DNA from: Deltaproteobacteria bacterium
Lineage (GTDB): Bacteria; SAR324; JACQKK01
Direction: 5' to 3'
NCBI GenBank assembly: GCA_029858505.1
Contig: JAOUEW010000001.1
Location: 124,001 to 188,000 of the forward strand
DNA: 64,000 bases
The notes below the pieces were generated by a model, which saw only the letters and a list, made by a program, of their open reading frames with translations, ran no database searches and had not been told where the DNA came from. How positions within the stretch are numbered: the stretch's first letter is position 1; each line of letters begins with the position of its first letter. Shown piece after piece: positions 37,330-46,598 of this stretch. A program made the position numbers and the translations under genes.

Positions 37330-38490
37330 ATGAAACCACCCGGATTGGTGAAGGGCCGCCCCCGGGAGACCCACAGTTACTTTGCCGCCACGGTCCACGG
37401 CCTGGAGGACGTGCTGCGGGCTGAAATGGAGCAGCTGGGCCTGCAAGGCCTGGAGCCCATGGAAGGCGGCGTGTGGTTTGAGGGCGACCGGGCCGACTGC
37501 TACCGGGCCAACCTGTGGTTACGCACCGCCGGGCGGATTTTGTGGCCCGTGGCCGACTTTGCCTGCCGCGACGTGGAAGAACTTTACCAGGGCGCCCGCC
37601 GGATAGACTGGCCCGCCCTGATGGAACCGGACCATACCTTTTTGGTAAAGGTGAAGGCGGGAGACCCCCCCTTTACTCACAGCCACTTCTTGGCGATGAA
37701 AATCAAAGACGCCGTGGCCGACCGCTTTCGGGCGGACACCGGCCAGCGCCCCTCGGTGGATACCGAAACCCCCCATCACCGCATTCAAGCGGTGATTCAA
37801 GACCACCGCTGCTATCTTTCGCTGGATGCCTCGGGCGAGCCCTTGTTCAAGCGGGGTTACCGGGTGTGGACCGCCCAGGCCCCCCTAAAGGAAAACCTGG
37901 CGGCGGGGTTGGTGCTGCTGTCGGGCTGGCGGGGCGACAGGCCCCTCTACGACCCCTTCTGCGGAGGGGGCACCCTGCTGATTGAAGCGGCCCTGCTGGC
38001 CGGGAACCGGGCGCCGGGGTTATTCCGCGAGCGCTTTGGGTTTATGAACTGGCCCGACTACAACGCCGCCCTGCTGAAGCGCCTGAAGAAAGAAGCCAAG
38101 GCCGCCGCCCGCCCGGTGGGGGTGCCCCTGTGGGGGGCCGACAAAGACCCAGAAATGATTGCCGCCGCCAAAGAAAACGCCCAGCGGGCCGGGCTGGAGG
38201 GAGACATTCAATTCGACACCGCGGAAGCCGCCACCTTTGCCCCGCCCCCCGGCCCTGGCACCATTCTCACCAACCCGCCCTACGGCCACCGCATGGAGGA
38301 AGAGGCCGACCTGACCGGGTTGTACAAACAGTTGGGAGACACCCTGAAACAAAAAAGCCAGGGCAAGCAAGCCTGGGTGTTTACCCTCCAGGGGCCCCTG
38401 GTGAAGGCGGTGGGGTTGCGGGCCGCCAAAAAAACCGTGCTGTTCAACGGCCCCCTGGAATGCCGCCTGCTGCAATATGATTTATATTGA
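37330..38490 (+). CDS. THUMP-domain 23S rRNA (guanine-N2) methyltransferase, RlmL-like
   Basis: This 386-residue SAM-dependent methyltransferase has an N-terminal ferredoxin-like and THUMP region (residues about 15-160) and a C-terminal Rossmann methylase. DPFCGGGTLLIEAALLAG is the SAM-binding motif and NPPYGHR the catalytic NPPY. This matches the first half of E. coli RlmL (m2G2445) and the shorter stand-alone YpsC group. The RlmK half is not present. It starts 93 bases after rsfS. Confidence 0.92.
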   Translation: MKPPGLVKGRPRETHSYFAATVHGLEDVLRAEMEQLGLQGLEPMEGGVWFEGDRADCYRANLWLRTAGRILWPVADFACRDVEELYQGARRIDWPALMEPDHTFLVKVKAGDPPFTHSHFLAMKIKDAVADRFRADTGQRPSVDTETPHHRIQAVIQDHRCYLSLDASGEPLFKRGYRVWTAQAPLKENLAAGLVLLSGWRGDRPLYDPFCGGGTLLIEAALLAGNRAPGLFRERFGFMNWPDYNAALLKRLKKEAKAAARPVGVPLWGADKDPEMIAAAKENAQRAGLEGDIQFDTAEAATFAPPPGPGTILTNPPYGHRMEEEADLTGLYKQLGDTLKQKSQGKQAWVFTLQGPLVKAVGLRAAKKTVLFNGPLECRLLQYDLY

Positions 38491-38636
38491 TTTGCATGGA
38501 TCGGTGGAGACGTTAAATGGATCAAAATCATCATGTATTGATCACCATGTATTGATTGCGCGAGTGGGGCGTTATAATAGGTGGGGAGGATAGACGGGGG
38601 GTATCAACCACGAAGGTTTTGAATCCCAGGAGCCCC

Positions 38637-39659
38637 ATGAGCAAACCCCGACCACCGTTAGACCCTCAATTGTCGGCCCTGGAGTTGTCTGAGATTGTGG
38701 GGGAGGAGGCCCAGGCCGGCCACCGCATGCAGGCTGGACCTATTTTGGCCCTGGTGGACCTGGTGGCCGCCCGGGTGGCGGCCCACCACGCCAACACCTT
38801 CGTGGCCACCCTGATGTTCGACCGGGTGGACCTGTCCCGGCCCATCCAGCACATGGACTTGATTCGGCTGGGGGGGCGGTTGGTGAGGGTGGGGCAGTCC
38901 TCCATGATGGTGGAGGTGCTGGGCCGCCGCACCGACATGATGGCCAGGGAGGAAATCCCCATCCTGCGGTCCTTTGTCACCATCGTGGCGGTAGACGAAG
39001 CGGGCCAGCCCGACAAAACCATCCCCGGCCTTACCGCCGCCACCGAAGAAGACCGCGCCCTGCAGGCCGAGGTGGCCAAACGCCGCAAGCTGGCCGATGA
39101 ATGGTTTGCCATGCAGGAATCCAACGCCAGCGGTGCCCTTACCCCGGCAGGGGTGGTGGAAGACGCCAACCGCACCAAGCGGGAGTACATCACTCCCCTC
39201 GATTCGGAAATTAAGGTGGTTCGTCAATTTTTGCCCCGCCACCTGAATTACCGCGGAACGATATTTGGGGGCGACCTGCTGTTGTGGATGGACCGGGTGG
39301 CCGTGTATGCCGCCTGCCACTTTACCCGCAACCGCCACATGGTCACCATTGCCATGAATCGGCTGCTGTTTAAGAAGCCCATCTTTGCCTCTGATCTGGT
39401 GAGCATGACCGCCCGGGTGGTGTACGTGCGCACCTATACCCTGGAGGTGGAAATCAAAGTGCGGCTGCGCCACGCCGACGGCAGTGAGGAAGATTCTCAC
39501 AGCGGGTTTTTCACCGTGCTGAATTACGATGAGTCCGGCTTCAAGCGGCCCATCTCCACCGGCCTGCGCCTGCGAGAGGAAGATCAAGAGGGCTTGGCGG
39601 CCTATCACAAAGCCAAGCTGCGGCACCAGTTTTGGGAAACCCAGGAATTCTCTCCCTAA
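38637..39659 (+). CDS. Double-hotdog acyl-CoA thioesterase (BACH-like)
   Basis: This 340-residue protein consists of two hotdog domains, residues about 25-140 and 200-315. The second carries the best signature: YRGTIFGGDLLLWMDRVAVYAACHF. The first is more divergent (AGPILALVDLVAARVAAHH). This layout resembles brain-type acyl-CoA hydrolases, which cleave long-chain acyl-CoA to free acid and CoA. An AGGAG ribosome binding site precedes the ATG at 38637. Confidence 0.88.
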   Translation: MSKPRPPLDPQLSALELSEIVGEEAQAGHRMQAGPILALVDLVAARVAAHHANTFVATLMFDRVDLSRPIQHMDLIRLGGRLVRVGQSSMMVEVLGRRTDMMAREEIPILRSFVTIVAVDEAGQPDKTIPGLTAATEEDRALQAEVAKRRKLADEWFAMQESNASGALTPAGVVEDANRTKREYITPLDSEIKVVRQFLPRHLNYRGTIFGGDLLLWMDRVAVYAACHFTRNRHMVTIAMNRLLFKKPIFASDLVSMTARVVYVRTYTLEVEIKVRLRHADGSEEDSHSGFFTVLNYDESGFKRPISTGLRLREEDQEGLAAYHKAKLRHQFWETQEFSP

Positions 39660-39777
39660 GAAAAAAAGGGGAACCATTCATCCCATGAACCAGGGTCGGA
39701 TAACCAGGGTTTTTTCCGTGAACAGGGAAAACATAGATTACGTAGAAGTTTCAACCCAACTTTCCAAAGGAATGACC

Positions 39778-40263
39778 ATGACACTCAAGCGTTTTCGTTG
39801 GATGGCGGTGGCCGTGCTGATGGTGGCCGCCGGGTTGCTGCCCGCCGGGCTGCTGCTGGCGGATTGCCAGAAAGACCTGACCGGCTGGCCGGTGATGCTG
39901 GAAGGCTTGAAGGCCCCCCACCACGGCAAGTCGGCCGAAACCATCACGGTCAGCGGGCGGGTGTCTGGCCAAGCGGTGAAAGTGCGGGTGGGTATTCACG
40001 ACCACAAGCGGGATGTTTTCCACCCCGCGGCGGAAACCACCGCCAAGAATGGAGAGTTTACCGTGAAGATTCCCCTGGCTGGGGTGGCCGCCGGTCGGCA
40101 TCATTTTTGGGTAGAGGTGGAAGACGCCCAGGGCCGGGTCAGCCGCTACGCTTACGTGAAAGCCGTGGCGGTGTTCAAATACGCCGTGCAGGCCCGCGAG
40201 GGCAAGACCACCCGCCCGGCGGCAGACAGCTGCATTGGGCTGGATCACATTGAGGTGGATTAA
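39778..40263 (+). CDS. Hypothetical exported protein
   Basis: This 161-residue protein has a signal peptide (MAVAVLMVAAGLLPAGLLLA), followed by DCQKD. The aspartate before Cys argues against a lipobox. The mature part has an immunoglobulin-like beta-sandwich feel: ETITVSGRVSGQAVKVRVGI, then GRHHFWVEVEDAQGRVSRYAYVK. The second of two ATGs (39772, 39778) sits six bases after AAAGGA and is preferred. The function is unknown. It ends 8 bases before the uracil-DNA glycosylase gene. Confidence 0.75.
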   Translation: MTLKRFRWMAVAVLMVAAGLLPAGLLLADCQKDLTGWPVMLEGLKAPHHGKSAETITVSGRVSGQAVKVRVGIHDHKRDVFHPAAETTAKNGEFTVKIPLAGVAAGRHHFWVEVEDAQGRVSRYAYVKAVAVFKYAVQAREGKTTRPAADSCIGLDHIEVD

Positions 40264-40271
40264 AGATCGCC

Positions 40272-41327
40272 ATGACGGATGACACGGCCAACCCCCAAGA
40301 CTTCGCCCGCGTGTTGAACGGCTTAACGCTCCACCTGGAGCGGCTGGCGGACGCGGGGGTGGGGCACCTGAACATCGCGGCCAGCCCCGAACTGGGGGCG
40401 CTGTTGCAGGCCACCCTGGGGCACCCAGAGGGCCGCAAGTTTCTCCACGCCCACACCCTGCGCAAAGAAGACGGGACCCGGTCGGTGGTCACCCCAGCAG
40501 CACCAAGCCCGACAACACTTAGCCCCACAGCGCCAAATCCGGCTGCCCCTGGGTCTGCCCCTGTTTCTGACGGAACCGCTCCCCGGCGGGCTTCTGCCCC
40601 CAGCTTGCCAGTCAGCGCGCCGGTGAGTGTGCCAGCCCGGCAAAGCCTGCCCAGGCAACCGGTCCAGCACCCTGGGCCCCAGGGGCCATCTTCCCGGCCC
40701 GCCCCATCGGTCACGGGTTCGGTGGCTGCACGAGAGAGCCGGTCCAACGAGTTTGCCGCCACCCCGCCGCAAGACATCGCCACCCTGGAATCCCTGGCCA
40801 TTCAATACCGCAACTGCACCCTGTGTGCCCTGGCCCAGGGCCGCACCCGCTTTGTGTTTGGCGAGGGCAACCCGGCCCCTAAAATTTTGTTCGTGGGAGA
40901 AGGCCCTGGCCAAGACGAAGACCTGCAGGGGCGGCCCTTTGTGGGGAAGGCGGGGAAATTGCTTTCTTATGGCATCTTGGCCCTGGGGCTGGACCGTTCC
41001 GACGTGTACATTGCCAACATGGTGAAGTGCCGACCCCCCGGCAACCGCAACCCAGAGCCCGCCGAAATCGCCGCCTGCAGGCCCATTCTGCAGCGCCAAA
41101 TGGAGCTGCTGAACCCTGGGTGCATTGTGACCCTGGGCAACGTGCCCTTAAAGGCCCTGAACCCCCAGGCCGGGGGCATCACCAAAGAACGGGGGCGGTG
41201 GTTTCAATACGGCGAATGGCCGGTGCTGCCCACCTTTCATCCGGCCTACCTGCTGCGCAACCGCAACGGGTTGGAAGACTGGTGGCGGGACCTGAAAACC
41301 GCCTTTGATAAAGTGTATATAGATTAG
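40272..41327 (+). CDS. Family 4 uracil-DNA glycosylase
   Basis: This enzyme removes uracil from DNA. The C-terminal 180 residues are a complete family 4 UDG: FVGEGPGQDEDLQGRPFVGKAG, NMVKCRPPGNRNPEPAE and TFHPAYLLRN. Cysteines in NCTLCALAQ and CRPPGNR...C can bind the [4Fe-4S] cluster of this family. About 150 residues before the domain are low-complexity proline/alanine/serine. The last 4 bases overlap the convergent mltD stop. Confidence 0.93.
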   Translation: MTDDTANPQDFARVLNGLTLHLERLADAGVGHLNIAASPELGALLQATLGHPEGRKFLHAHTLRKEDGTRSVVTPAAPSPTTLSPTAPNPAAPGSAPVSDGTAPRRASAPSLPVSAPVSVPARQSLPRQPVQHPGPQGPSSRPAPSVTGSVAARESRSNEFAATPPQDIATLESLAIQYRNCTLCALAQGRTRFVFGEGNPAPKILFVGEGPGQDEDLQGRPFVGKAGKLLSYGILALGLDRSDVYIANMVKCRPPGNRNPEPAEIAACRPILQRQMELLNPGCIVTLGNVPLKALNPQAGGITKERGRWFQYGEWPVLPTFHPAYLLRNRNGLEDWWRDLKTAFDKVYID

Positions 41328-43345
41328 TCTTTCCCCACGCCTCCCACCGACACCACTTCTTCAATCACGGGTAGTTTCACCAGGGTGCCCGGCTGCACGG
41401 CTTTGCCCACCAAGTCGGGGTTGTTTTGGTAGAAGAGCCACATCGGCACGTTGTTGCTCTGGGCCAGGCTCCACACCGTTTCACCCGGCGCCAGTTTCAC
41501 TTCGGTGGTTTCCGATACCGCGTAGGAGGAGAAGAAATCTTCCTCCCGCTGGCGGTGGAACTCGGCCCGCTGCTGGTTGAATTCTTGGGGTTCCACGTTC
41601 AACGGAATGGTGACCGGGCGGCCGGGCTGCAAGCCCCGGCCCCGGCGGCCCAACCCGTTCACCGCCTGAATGCGGCCCACGGTGGAATGGGCCCAGGTGG
41701 CATAGTTCCCCACCGTCTCGCCATAGGCCACGATGATTTCCCCCTCGCGGGTGGCGGGGTCGAAGTCGTGCAGGTCCAGGTCTTGAAACTGAGAGCGGCC
41801 TTCGGCCTCTTGGAAGGCCACCTTGTCTTGGGCGGCGGGCGGGGCCGACACGGCCTTGATGGGCGTGCTGATGGAACGGGTGATGCTGGCGGCCATGACC
41901 TGGGCCGAGGGCGGCTTGATGCCGGCTTTGGCGGCCAGGGCTATTTTATCTCCGGGGGGGGGAATGACAATGCGCTGGCCTGGGCGCAGCCGGTGGCGGG
42001 TGGACATGTTGTTGGCCTGGGCCAATACCTGCCAGGGCACCCCAAACCGCTGCCCCAGCCCAAACAGGGTGTCTCCCCGGCCCACCACCCATTCCACCAT
42101 GGGCTTTTGTTTGTCGTGGCGTTGCTCAGGGGGCAGGGCTCCCATAAACGCGTTCAACGTCACCTCCGCGGGAATCCGCAGTTTGTATCCCTGGGGAATG
42201 TATTTGGTGCCAATCACCACCGGCGGGCGGAGGGCCGGGTTCATGTCGGCCAGCACGTCGGGCTTCACCCCCGCCACCTTGGCCGCCTGGGCAAACTCTA
42301 AATAGAAGGGCAACTCCACCTCTTGAAAGCGAAAGGGTTCGTGAACCGTGACCCCTTTGAAATGCCGATCGGAGTTCATGGCCACTTCACGGGCCGCCAA
42401 AAATTCCGAGTAAAAGTTTTTGCTGGCAAATTTAAAATAGGGCCCGTCGTAATGCAGAATCAACTGCCCCAGGTCCGAGGTTCCGGTGCGGGCCACGATT
42501 TTTTCCAGGTTCTGCCAGCCGTGGTTGTAGGCCGTGATGGCCAGGGGCCAGTTTTTCATGTGCTGGTGGTTTTCCCGCATCAACCCGGCGGCGGCCCGGG
42601 TGGCAAGCAAAGGGTCCAGCCGCTCGTCCACTTCGTAGCGCACGCTCATAAACCGCTTACCGGTGGCTGGCATGAACTGCCAAGCCCCCGCGGCCCCCAC
42701 CTTGGAATAGGCCTTAAAGTTAAACGAAGACTCCACGTGGGGCAGATAGGCCAGGTCCTCCGGCAGGTTTTCCTCGCGGAAAATGGCCTTCATCCGGTCC
42801 AGGTAGGCCCCCGAGCGGATTAACCCCTGCTCGAACATTTTCGATAGCCCCCGCTGAAACCGCAGGTTTTCCGCCGAGCCCCGCAGGCGCTGGGGGGTGG
42901 CTTCCTGGCCATACAGGGCAATCAGCCGCTTGCCTTCGGGGCCGGGGTCGGCGCCAGCATCCATGGCGTCGGCGGTTTGATGCAGCAGCTTGCGCAGGGC
43001 ATCCAGCCGTTCTTTCATCTGGCGGCGCAGCACCCGGGGGCGGTCATCGGGAATGGACACCACCTCAAACACGGGCACAGTCATCAAACCGTCGTGAATC
43101 ACGGCCGTGTTGGGGTCCATTTCGGTAAAGGCTTTGATCCAGAATGCCTTCTGGCGGTCGATCACCGGAGAGCTGGGAAACAATTGGGCGGATTTCTTGG
43201 GGTCTTCGGCCTGAGTGGCTCCGGCCGAAACCAGCAGGGCCGACAGGATGACGAGGCTTCCCAGGGCCCAACGCCCGGCGGGGATTTTTAGGGATTGGCT
43301 GATAGACGGCTGGACACAATAACTGAGGGAATGGCGGCGGTTCAT
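41324..43345 (-). CDS. mltD: Membrane-bound lytic murein transglycosylase D
   Basis: This 673-residue periplasmic lytic transglycosylase cleaves peptidoglycan glycan strands. It has a signal peptide (LVILSALLVSAGATQA) and no lipobox. The catalytic SLT domain has the motifs LAYLPHVESSFNFKAYS (with the catalytic Glu), GAAGAWQFMPATGK and AITAYNHG. Two or three LysM-type wall-binding repeats follow (GDTLFGLGQRFGVPWQVLAQ; GETVGNYATWAHSTVGRIQA; GETVWSLAQSNNVPMWLF). The gene stands alone and converges with udg. Confidence 0.94.
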   Translation of the reverse strand: MNRRHSLSYCVQPSISQSLKIPAGRWALGSLVILSALLVSAGATQAEDPKKSAQLFPSSPVIDRQKAFWIKAFTEMDPNTAVIHDGLMTVPVFEVVSIPDDRPRVLRRQMKERLDALRKLLHQTADAMDAGADPGPEGKRLIALYGQEATPQRLRGSAENLRFQRGLSKMFEQGLIRSGAYLDRMKAIFREENLPEDLAYLPHVESSFNFKAYSKVGAAGAWQFMPATGKRFMSVRYEVDERLDPLLATRAAAGLMRENHQHMKNWPLAITAYNHGWQNLEKIVARTGTSDLGQLILHYDGPYFKFASKNFYSEFLAAREVAMNSDRHFKGVTVHEPFRFQEVELPFYLEFAQAAKVAGVKPDVLADMNPALRPPVVIGTKYIPQGYKLRIPAEVTLNAFMGALPPEQRHDKQKPMVEWVVGRGDTLFGLGQRFGVPWQVLAQANNMSTRHRLRPGQRIVIPPPGDKIALAAKAGIKPPSAQVMAASITRSISTPIKAVSAPPAAQDKVAFQEAEGRSQFQDLDLHDFDPATREGEIIVAYGETVGNYATWAHSTVGRIQAVNGLGRRGRGLQPGRPVTIPLNVEPQEFNQQRAEFHRQREEDFFSSYAVSETTEVKLAPGETVWSLAQSNNVPMWLFYQNNPDLVGKAVQPGTLVKLPVIEEVVSVGGVGKD

Positions 43346-43562
43346 GGCTCTCCTGCCCGTGGATGGATGACATTCAACTTTAAACTCTACCCCATCCTTT
43401 GCTTCCGCAACAACACCCCTGGTTCATTACAAAATTTTCATGGAGAATAACGGTGGAGAGGACGGGTGAAGATTCCATCCCCCCATTGGGCCCGTATTCT
43501 TTCTGGTTCTTTCAGAGCATATCGGACGGAGGCGGCTCGGCTTTTCAACCCACAGGAACCCC

Positions 43563-44843
43563 ATGACGATTTGGACATTGCAGAAAGGCCACGACCGGCG
43601 GTTCCGGGGGGGCCACCCCTGGGTGTACTCCAACGAACTGGCGGCCAGCCCCAAGGGCATCGCCCCCGGAGACCCGGTGGAACTGCGGGGCCCTGGGGGA
43701 GAATTTTTGGCCTGGGGCTACGGCCATCCGGGGTCCCTCATTGCCTTCCGGGCTTTGGGGAGGAACCCCCTGGAGACCCAGCCCTGGTCGGCGGCGGGGG
43801 TGTTGTCGCGGCTGCGGGGGGCATCGGCCCTGCGGCGTCAGGCTGGTTTGGGTCAGGCCAGCCACCGGCTGGTGTTTGGCGAGGCCGACGCCCTGCCGGG
43901 GTTGGTGGTGGACCGCTACCGCTTAACCGGGGGCCAGCAGGTGCTGGCGGTGCAGGCCCAAACCGCCGGGGCCGACCGCCTGCTACCCGCCCTGCGAGAG
44001 GCCTTGGAGACCCTGACGGGAGAAGAGACGGCCATGGGGGGACCAAGCTGGGAGCAGACCGCCCTGGTGATTCGCAACGACACCCGGGGGCGGGTGATGG
44101 AAGGCCTGGAGGAAGAACCCCCCCGGTTGGAGAAAGCCCTGGCTGGGGTGGACCTGACCCAGGCGGAACTGGTGCTGGAAGACGGCAGCACCCTCACCGC
44201 CGACTTGGTGGGGGGCCAAAAGACCGGGTTCTTTTTGGACCAGCGGGCCAATGTGACCCGCCTGGCGGCCCTGGTGCGTTCTGCCCTGGCAATACCCGCT
44301 GGGGCCCCCGGCCCGCTGAACGTGCTGGATGTGTTTGGCTATGTGGGCCAATGGGGGGCCGCTCTGGCCCGGACCGCAAAGCAAGGCGGGGCCACCGCTC
44401 GGGTGACGGTGATGGATTCCTCCGCCTCCGCCCTGGAGCGGGCCCAGGCCAACCTTACCGCCGCTGGGGCCCAGGCCGTGCCCCTGAAGGCCGATGCCAT
44501 GAAGGCCCTGCTGGAACTCCCCGCCGCGGCATTCCAGGTGGTGGTGGCCGACCCTCCGGCGTTCATCCGTTCGCGCAAAGACCAGCCCACCGGTCAGGCC
44601 GCCTACGCCAAACTGTTCGCCCAGGCCCTGCGGCTGACCGCGCCGGGGGGGCTGGTGGCTGCCTGCTCCTGCTCGCAATTGTTATCCCCAGAGGATTTCC
44701 GCGAAGTTTTGGCCAAAGCCGAAAGCAAAAGCGGGCGCCCGGTGCGCTGGGTGGCCCAGGGCGGTCAAGGCCCCGACCACCCCGTGGTCGCCGCCTTCCC
44801 CGAAGGGAATTATTTAAAGTGCTGGCTGGGGGTGGTGGGGTGA
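43563..44843 (+). CDS. rlmI: RlmI-like 23S rRNA (cytosine-C5) methyltransferase
   Basis: This 426-residue class I methyltransferase has an N-terminal PUA-like domain (GHPWVYSNELA). The SAM-binding region is VLDVFGYVGQWGAALA, the preceding motif is KTGFFLDQRANVTRLA, the catalytic region VVADPPAFIRSRKD, and a CSCS segment follows. These agree with RlmI (m5C1962). The product could be a related m5C methylase. Its last 17 codons and stop are present a second time downstream of vapBC. Confidence 0.9.
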   Translation: MTIWTLQKGHDRRFRGGHPWVYSNELAASPKGIAPGDPVELRGPGGEFLAWGYGHPGSLIAFRALGRNPLETQPWSAAGVLSRLRGASALRRQAGLGQASHRLVFGEADALPGLVVDRYRLTGGQQVLAVQAQTAGADRLLPALREALETLTGEETAMGGPSWEQTALVIRNDTRGRVMEGLEEEPPRLEKALAGVDLTQAELVLEDGSTLTADLVGGQKTGFFLDQRANVTRLAALVRSALAIPAGAPGPLNVLDVFGYVGQWGAALARTAKQGGATARVTVMDSSASALERAQANLTAAGAQAVPLKADAMKALLELPAAAFQVVVADPPAFIRSRKDQPTGQAAYAKLFAQALRLTAPGGLVAACSCSQLLSPEDFREVLAKAESKSGRPVRWVAQGGQGPDHPVVAAFPEGNYLKCWLGVVG

Positions 44844-44845
44844 AG
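44788..44845 (+). repeat. 58-bp direct repeat, left copy, inside the rlmI 3' end
   Basis: This segment is repeated at 45677-45734 with 56 of 58 identical bases. It spans the last codons and stop of rlmI plus four bases. Together the two copies bracket vapBC. Confidence 0.95.
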
Positions 44846-44985
44846 AAGAAGCCCCCATATAAAGATTCAACTCTCAGCGATTTTAGATAGTTGTCACTAG
44901 GGTTTATGCCGTTGGGGATATAGGGGCCAAAGGTCCTTGGAAAGGTGGCAGAGGGTAGAAAAAATGTCTGGTTGATGCTAGGATA

Positions 44986-44993
44986 TACATGTA
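44986..44993. promoter_or_regulatory. Candidate operator of vapBC
   Basis: The palindrome TACATGTA lies 17 bases before the vapB start, within a TGCTAGGATATACATGTACA context. AbrB-type antitoxins commonly bind such palindromes to autoregulate. It is short, so the call is tentative. Confidence 0.35.
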
Positions 44994-45009
44994 CACACAG
45001 GAGAATGCC

Positions 45010-45246
45010 ATGACCATGACTCGTATTTTCAAAAATGGAAATTCTCAAGCCGTACGAATTCCGGCGGAACTGGCCTATGACCGGAACGACCTGGATGTGG
45101 AAATTGAACGGCGGGGGGATGAACTGCGGATTCGCCCAGCGGCGCGCCGTTTGAGCCAAGTGTTGGACAAATTCGCCGGATTTACCCCTGACTTCATGAG
45201 CGAAGGCAGGGGGGAGAATGTGGAATCTCCCAGGGATGAGGTATGA
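45010..45246 (+). CDS. vapB: VapB-type antitoxin, AbrB/SpoVT fold
   Basis: This 78-residue protein begins MTMTRIFKNGNSQAVRIPAE, the swapped-hairpin AbrB DNA-binding domain typical of VapB antitoxins. The C-terminal part that would wrap the toxin is FAGFTPDFMSEGRG. It has an AGGAGA ribosome binding site. The stop overlaps the vapC start by ATGA. Confidence 0.93.
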   Translation: MTMTRIFKNGNSQAVRIPAELAYDRNDLDVEIERRGDELRIRPAARRLSQVLDKFAGFTPDFMSEGRGENVESPRDEV

Positions 45247-45650
45247 CCCCCCGGTATATGTTGGACACCAACATGTGCATTTACCTGATGAAACACCAGC
45301 CGCCCCAGGTGGCCGAACGGTTTGCCCAATGCTTCAAAGGCGAGGTGGTGATGTCGTCCATCACGCTGGCCGAGTTGGAATACGGCGTGGCTTGTTCAGG
45401 GGTCCATCAGATGAAAAACCAACAGGCCCTTCATTTGTTGCTGAACGATATTCCGGCGGCGGCGTTCGATGAATCCGCCGCCAAGGCTTACGGTCCAGTC
45501 CGGTTTGCTTTCCGGGAAAAAACACGAGACGCGCTGGATAAGTTGATTGCCGCCCATGCCATTGCCCTTCAGGTGGCTCTGGTCACCAACAACGAGCGGG
45601 ATTTTCAGGGCTACCCCGGCCTGCGGCTGGAAAACTGGCTGACCAGTTGA
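45243..45650 (+). CDS. vapC: VapC-type PIN-domain ribonuclease toxin
   Basis: This 135-residue PIN toxin has the acidic residues D8 (MLDTN), E44 (TLAELEYG), D98 (DKLIAAHA) and D119 (NNERDF), all of which are usually needed for magnesium binding and RNA cleavage. All four are present, so it is probably active. It is coupled to vapB. The module lies between a full rlmI and a duplicate of its 3' end. Confidence 0.94.
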   Translation: MTPRYMLDTNMCIYLMKHQPPQVAERFAQCFKGEVVMSSITLAELEYGVACSGVHQMKNQQALHLLLNDIPAAAFDESAAKAYGPVRFAFREKTRDALDKLIAAHAIALQVALVTNNERDFQGYPGLRLENWLTS

Positions 45651-45676
45651 CGCTGCCTCTGCAACACCCCTCATCA

Positions 45677-45734
45677 TCGCCGCCTTCCCCGAAGGGAATG
45701 ATTTAAAGTGCTGGCTTGGGGTGGTGGGGTGAAG
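45677..45734 (+). repeat. 58-bp direct repeat, right copy, orphan rlmI 3' end
   Basis: This is a second copy of rlmI codons for AAFPEGN-x-LKCWLGVVG and the stop, differing at two bases (one changes Tyr to Asp). There is no rlmI upstream sequence with it. It ends 18 bases before the convergent peptidase stop. Confidence 0.95.
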
Positions 45735-45751
45735 CACTTCTCTTACTCCTC

Positions 45752-46423
45752 TTACTCCACAATCCGGTAATTCTTCCGCACGGTTTTTCCATCCAGGGCA
45801 TCGTAATGCCACCATTCGTTGGGCAACTGAAGGAACCCGGCTTCGGTCATCACCCGCCGCAGTATCATCCGCCGCTCCAACTGGGGCTGGGTCAGCACCC
45901 CTTTCGCCAACAGTTTTGTTTCCAGTTTTGGCTGGGCGGCCTCGGTGAAGGCATCAAACGGCGTGCCCATGTCTAGCTCGTGCCCGTCTGGCCCCAGCAG
46001 CGACAAATCCACCGCGAAGCCGAAGTTGTGAAGGGAGCCCTTGTCTGGGTTGGCCACGTAGGGCTGCTGGGGGGTGCCCTTCACCACCCCCCAAAACAAC
46101 CGCTGCACCGAGCGGGGGCGCAAGCAGTCGAACACCAGCAGCTTATAGCCGGGGGAGTAGGTTCGCAGCAACTCCGCCGCCCGGAACAGTTTGGCCGCGG
46201 CCTGCTGGTGCAGAAAGCAGGTATTGTGGGTTCCGTACACGTTCCGCCCGGTGAAGTTGTGGGTGGTGGCGTAGCGAATATCGAGAGCGATGACGTCGTT
46301 GGCCGTGATTTCCACGTAATCCGGGCCAAAGGGGTTGGCCGCCGCCCAGTTGGGGGTCATCGACATACCCGTGAAGGCGGAAAGGAACAGCCCCATGGCA
46401 AGCATTTTGGTGAAAGGATTCAA
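45752..46423 (-). CDS. D-Ala-D-Ala dipeptidase, VanX/DdpX-like
   Basis: This is a zinc metallopeptidase of the M15D family, which cleaves D-alanyl-D-alanine. The family zinc motif SxHxxGxAxD is present as SLHNFGFAVD, and the third zinc ligand and catalytic Glu in NEWWHYD. It starts from a TTG at 46423, which has a GGGGGG-type ribosome binding site and gives a positive n-region in the signal peptide (TKMLAMGLFLSAFTG). The ATG at 46405 is an alternative. The export signal suggests peptidoglycan recycling in the periplasm rather than vancomycin resistance. No vanHA genes are near. Confidence 0.85.
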   Translation of the reverse strand: MNPFTKMLAMGLFLSAFTGMSMTPNWAAANPFGPDYVEITANDVIALDIRYATTHNFTGRNVYGTHNTCFLHQQAAAKLFRAAELLRTYSPGYKLLVFDCLRPRSVQRLFWGVVKGTPQQPYVANPDKGSLHNFGFAVDLSLLGPDGHELDMGTPFDAFTEAAQPKLETKLLAKGVLTQPQLERRMILRRVMTEAGFLQLPNEWWHYDALDGKTVRKNYRIVE

Positions 46424-46524
46424 GAATTCCCCCCCGTGGATGGGTGCAGGCCCTAAAACATACCACGAAATCTTTGCAACACGTAGGGTTTGGCTGGCCA
46501 TCTACCCCCCGCAAAATGAAGATG

Positions 46525-46553
46525 TCTTAAATAACCAACCGTGTTATTTAAGA
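46525..46553. repeat. 11-bp perfect inverted repeat
   Basis: The arms tcttaaataac (46525-46535) and gttatttaaga (46543-46553) pair perfectly across a 7-base loop. The site is AT-rich within a GC-rich chromosome. The following sequence aagatttcggccaa (46550-46563) also occurs near 62222-62235. It could be a protein-binding site or element remnant. Confidence 0.5.
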
Positions 46554-46598
46554 TTTCGGCCAAAAACTTAAGTAGCGGACAGCCTTATTAAAGGCCCA

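Noticed and set aside
43466-44890. A 474-codon frame overlapping rlmI on the same strand
   Set aside because: It is a glycine/proline/arginine-rich alternate frame of rlmI with no domain. The methyltransferase frame has all family motifs.
45243-46423. Vancomycin-resistance locus
   Set aside because: Only a VanX-like peptidase is present. It has a signal peptide, and there is no VanA/VanH ligase or dehydrogenase, so a peptidoglycan-recycling role is more likely.
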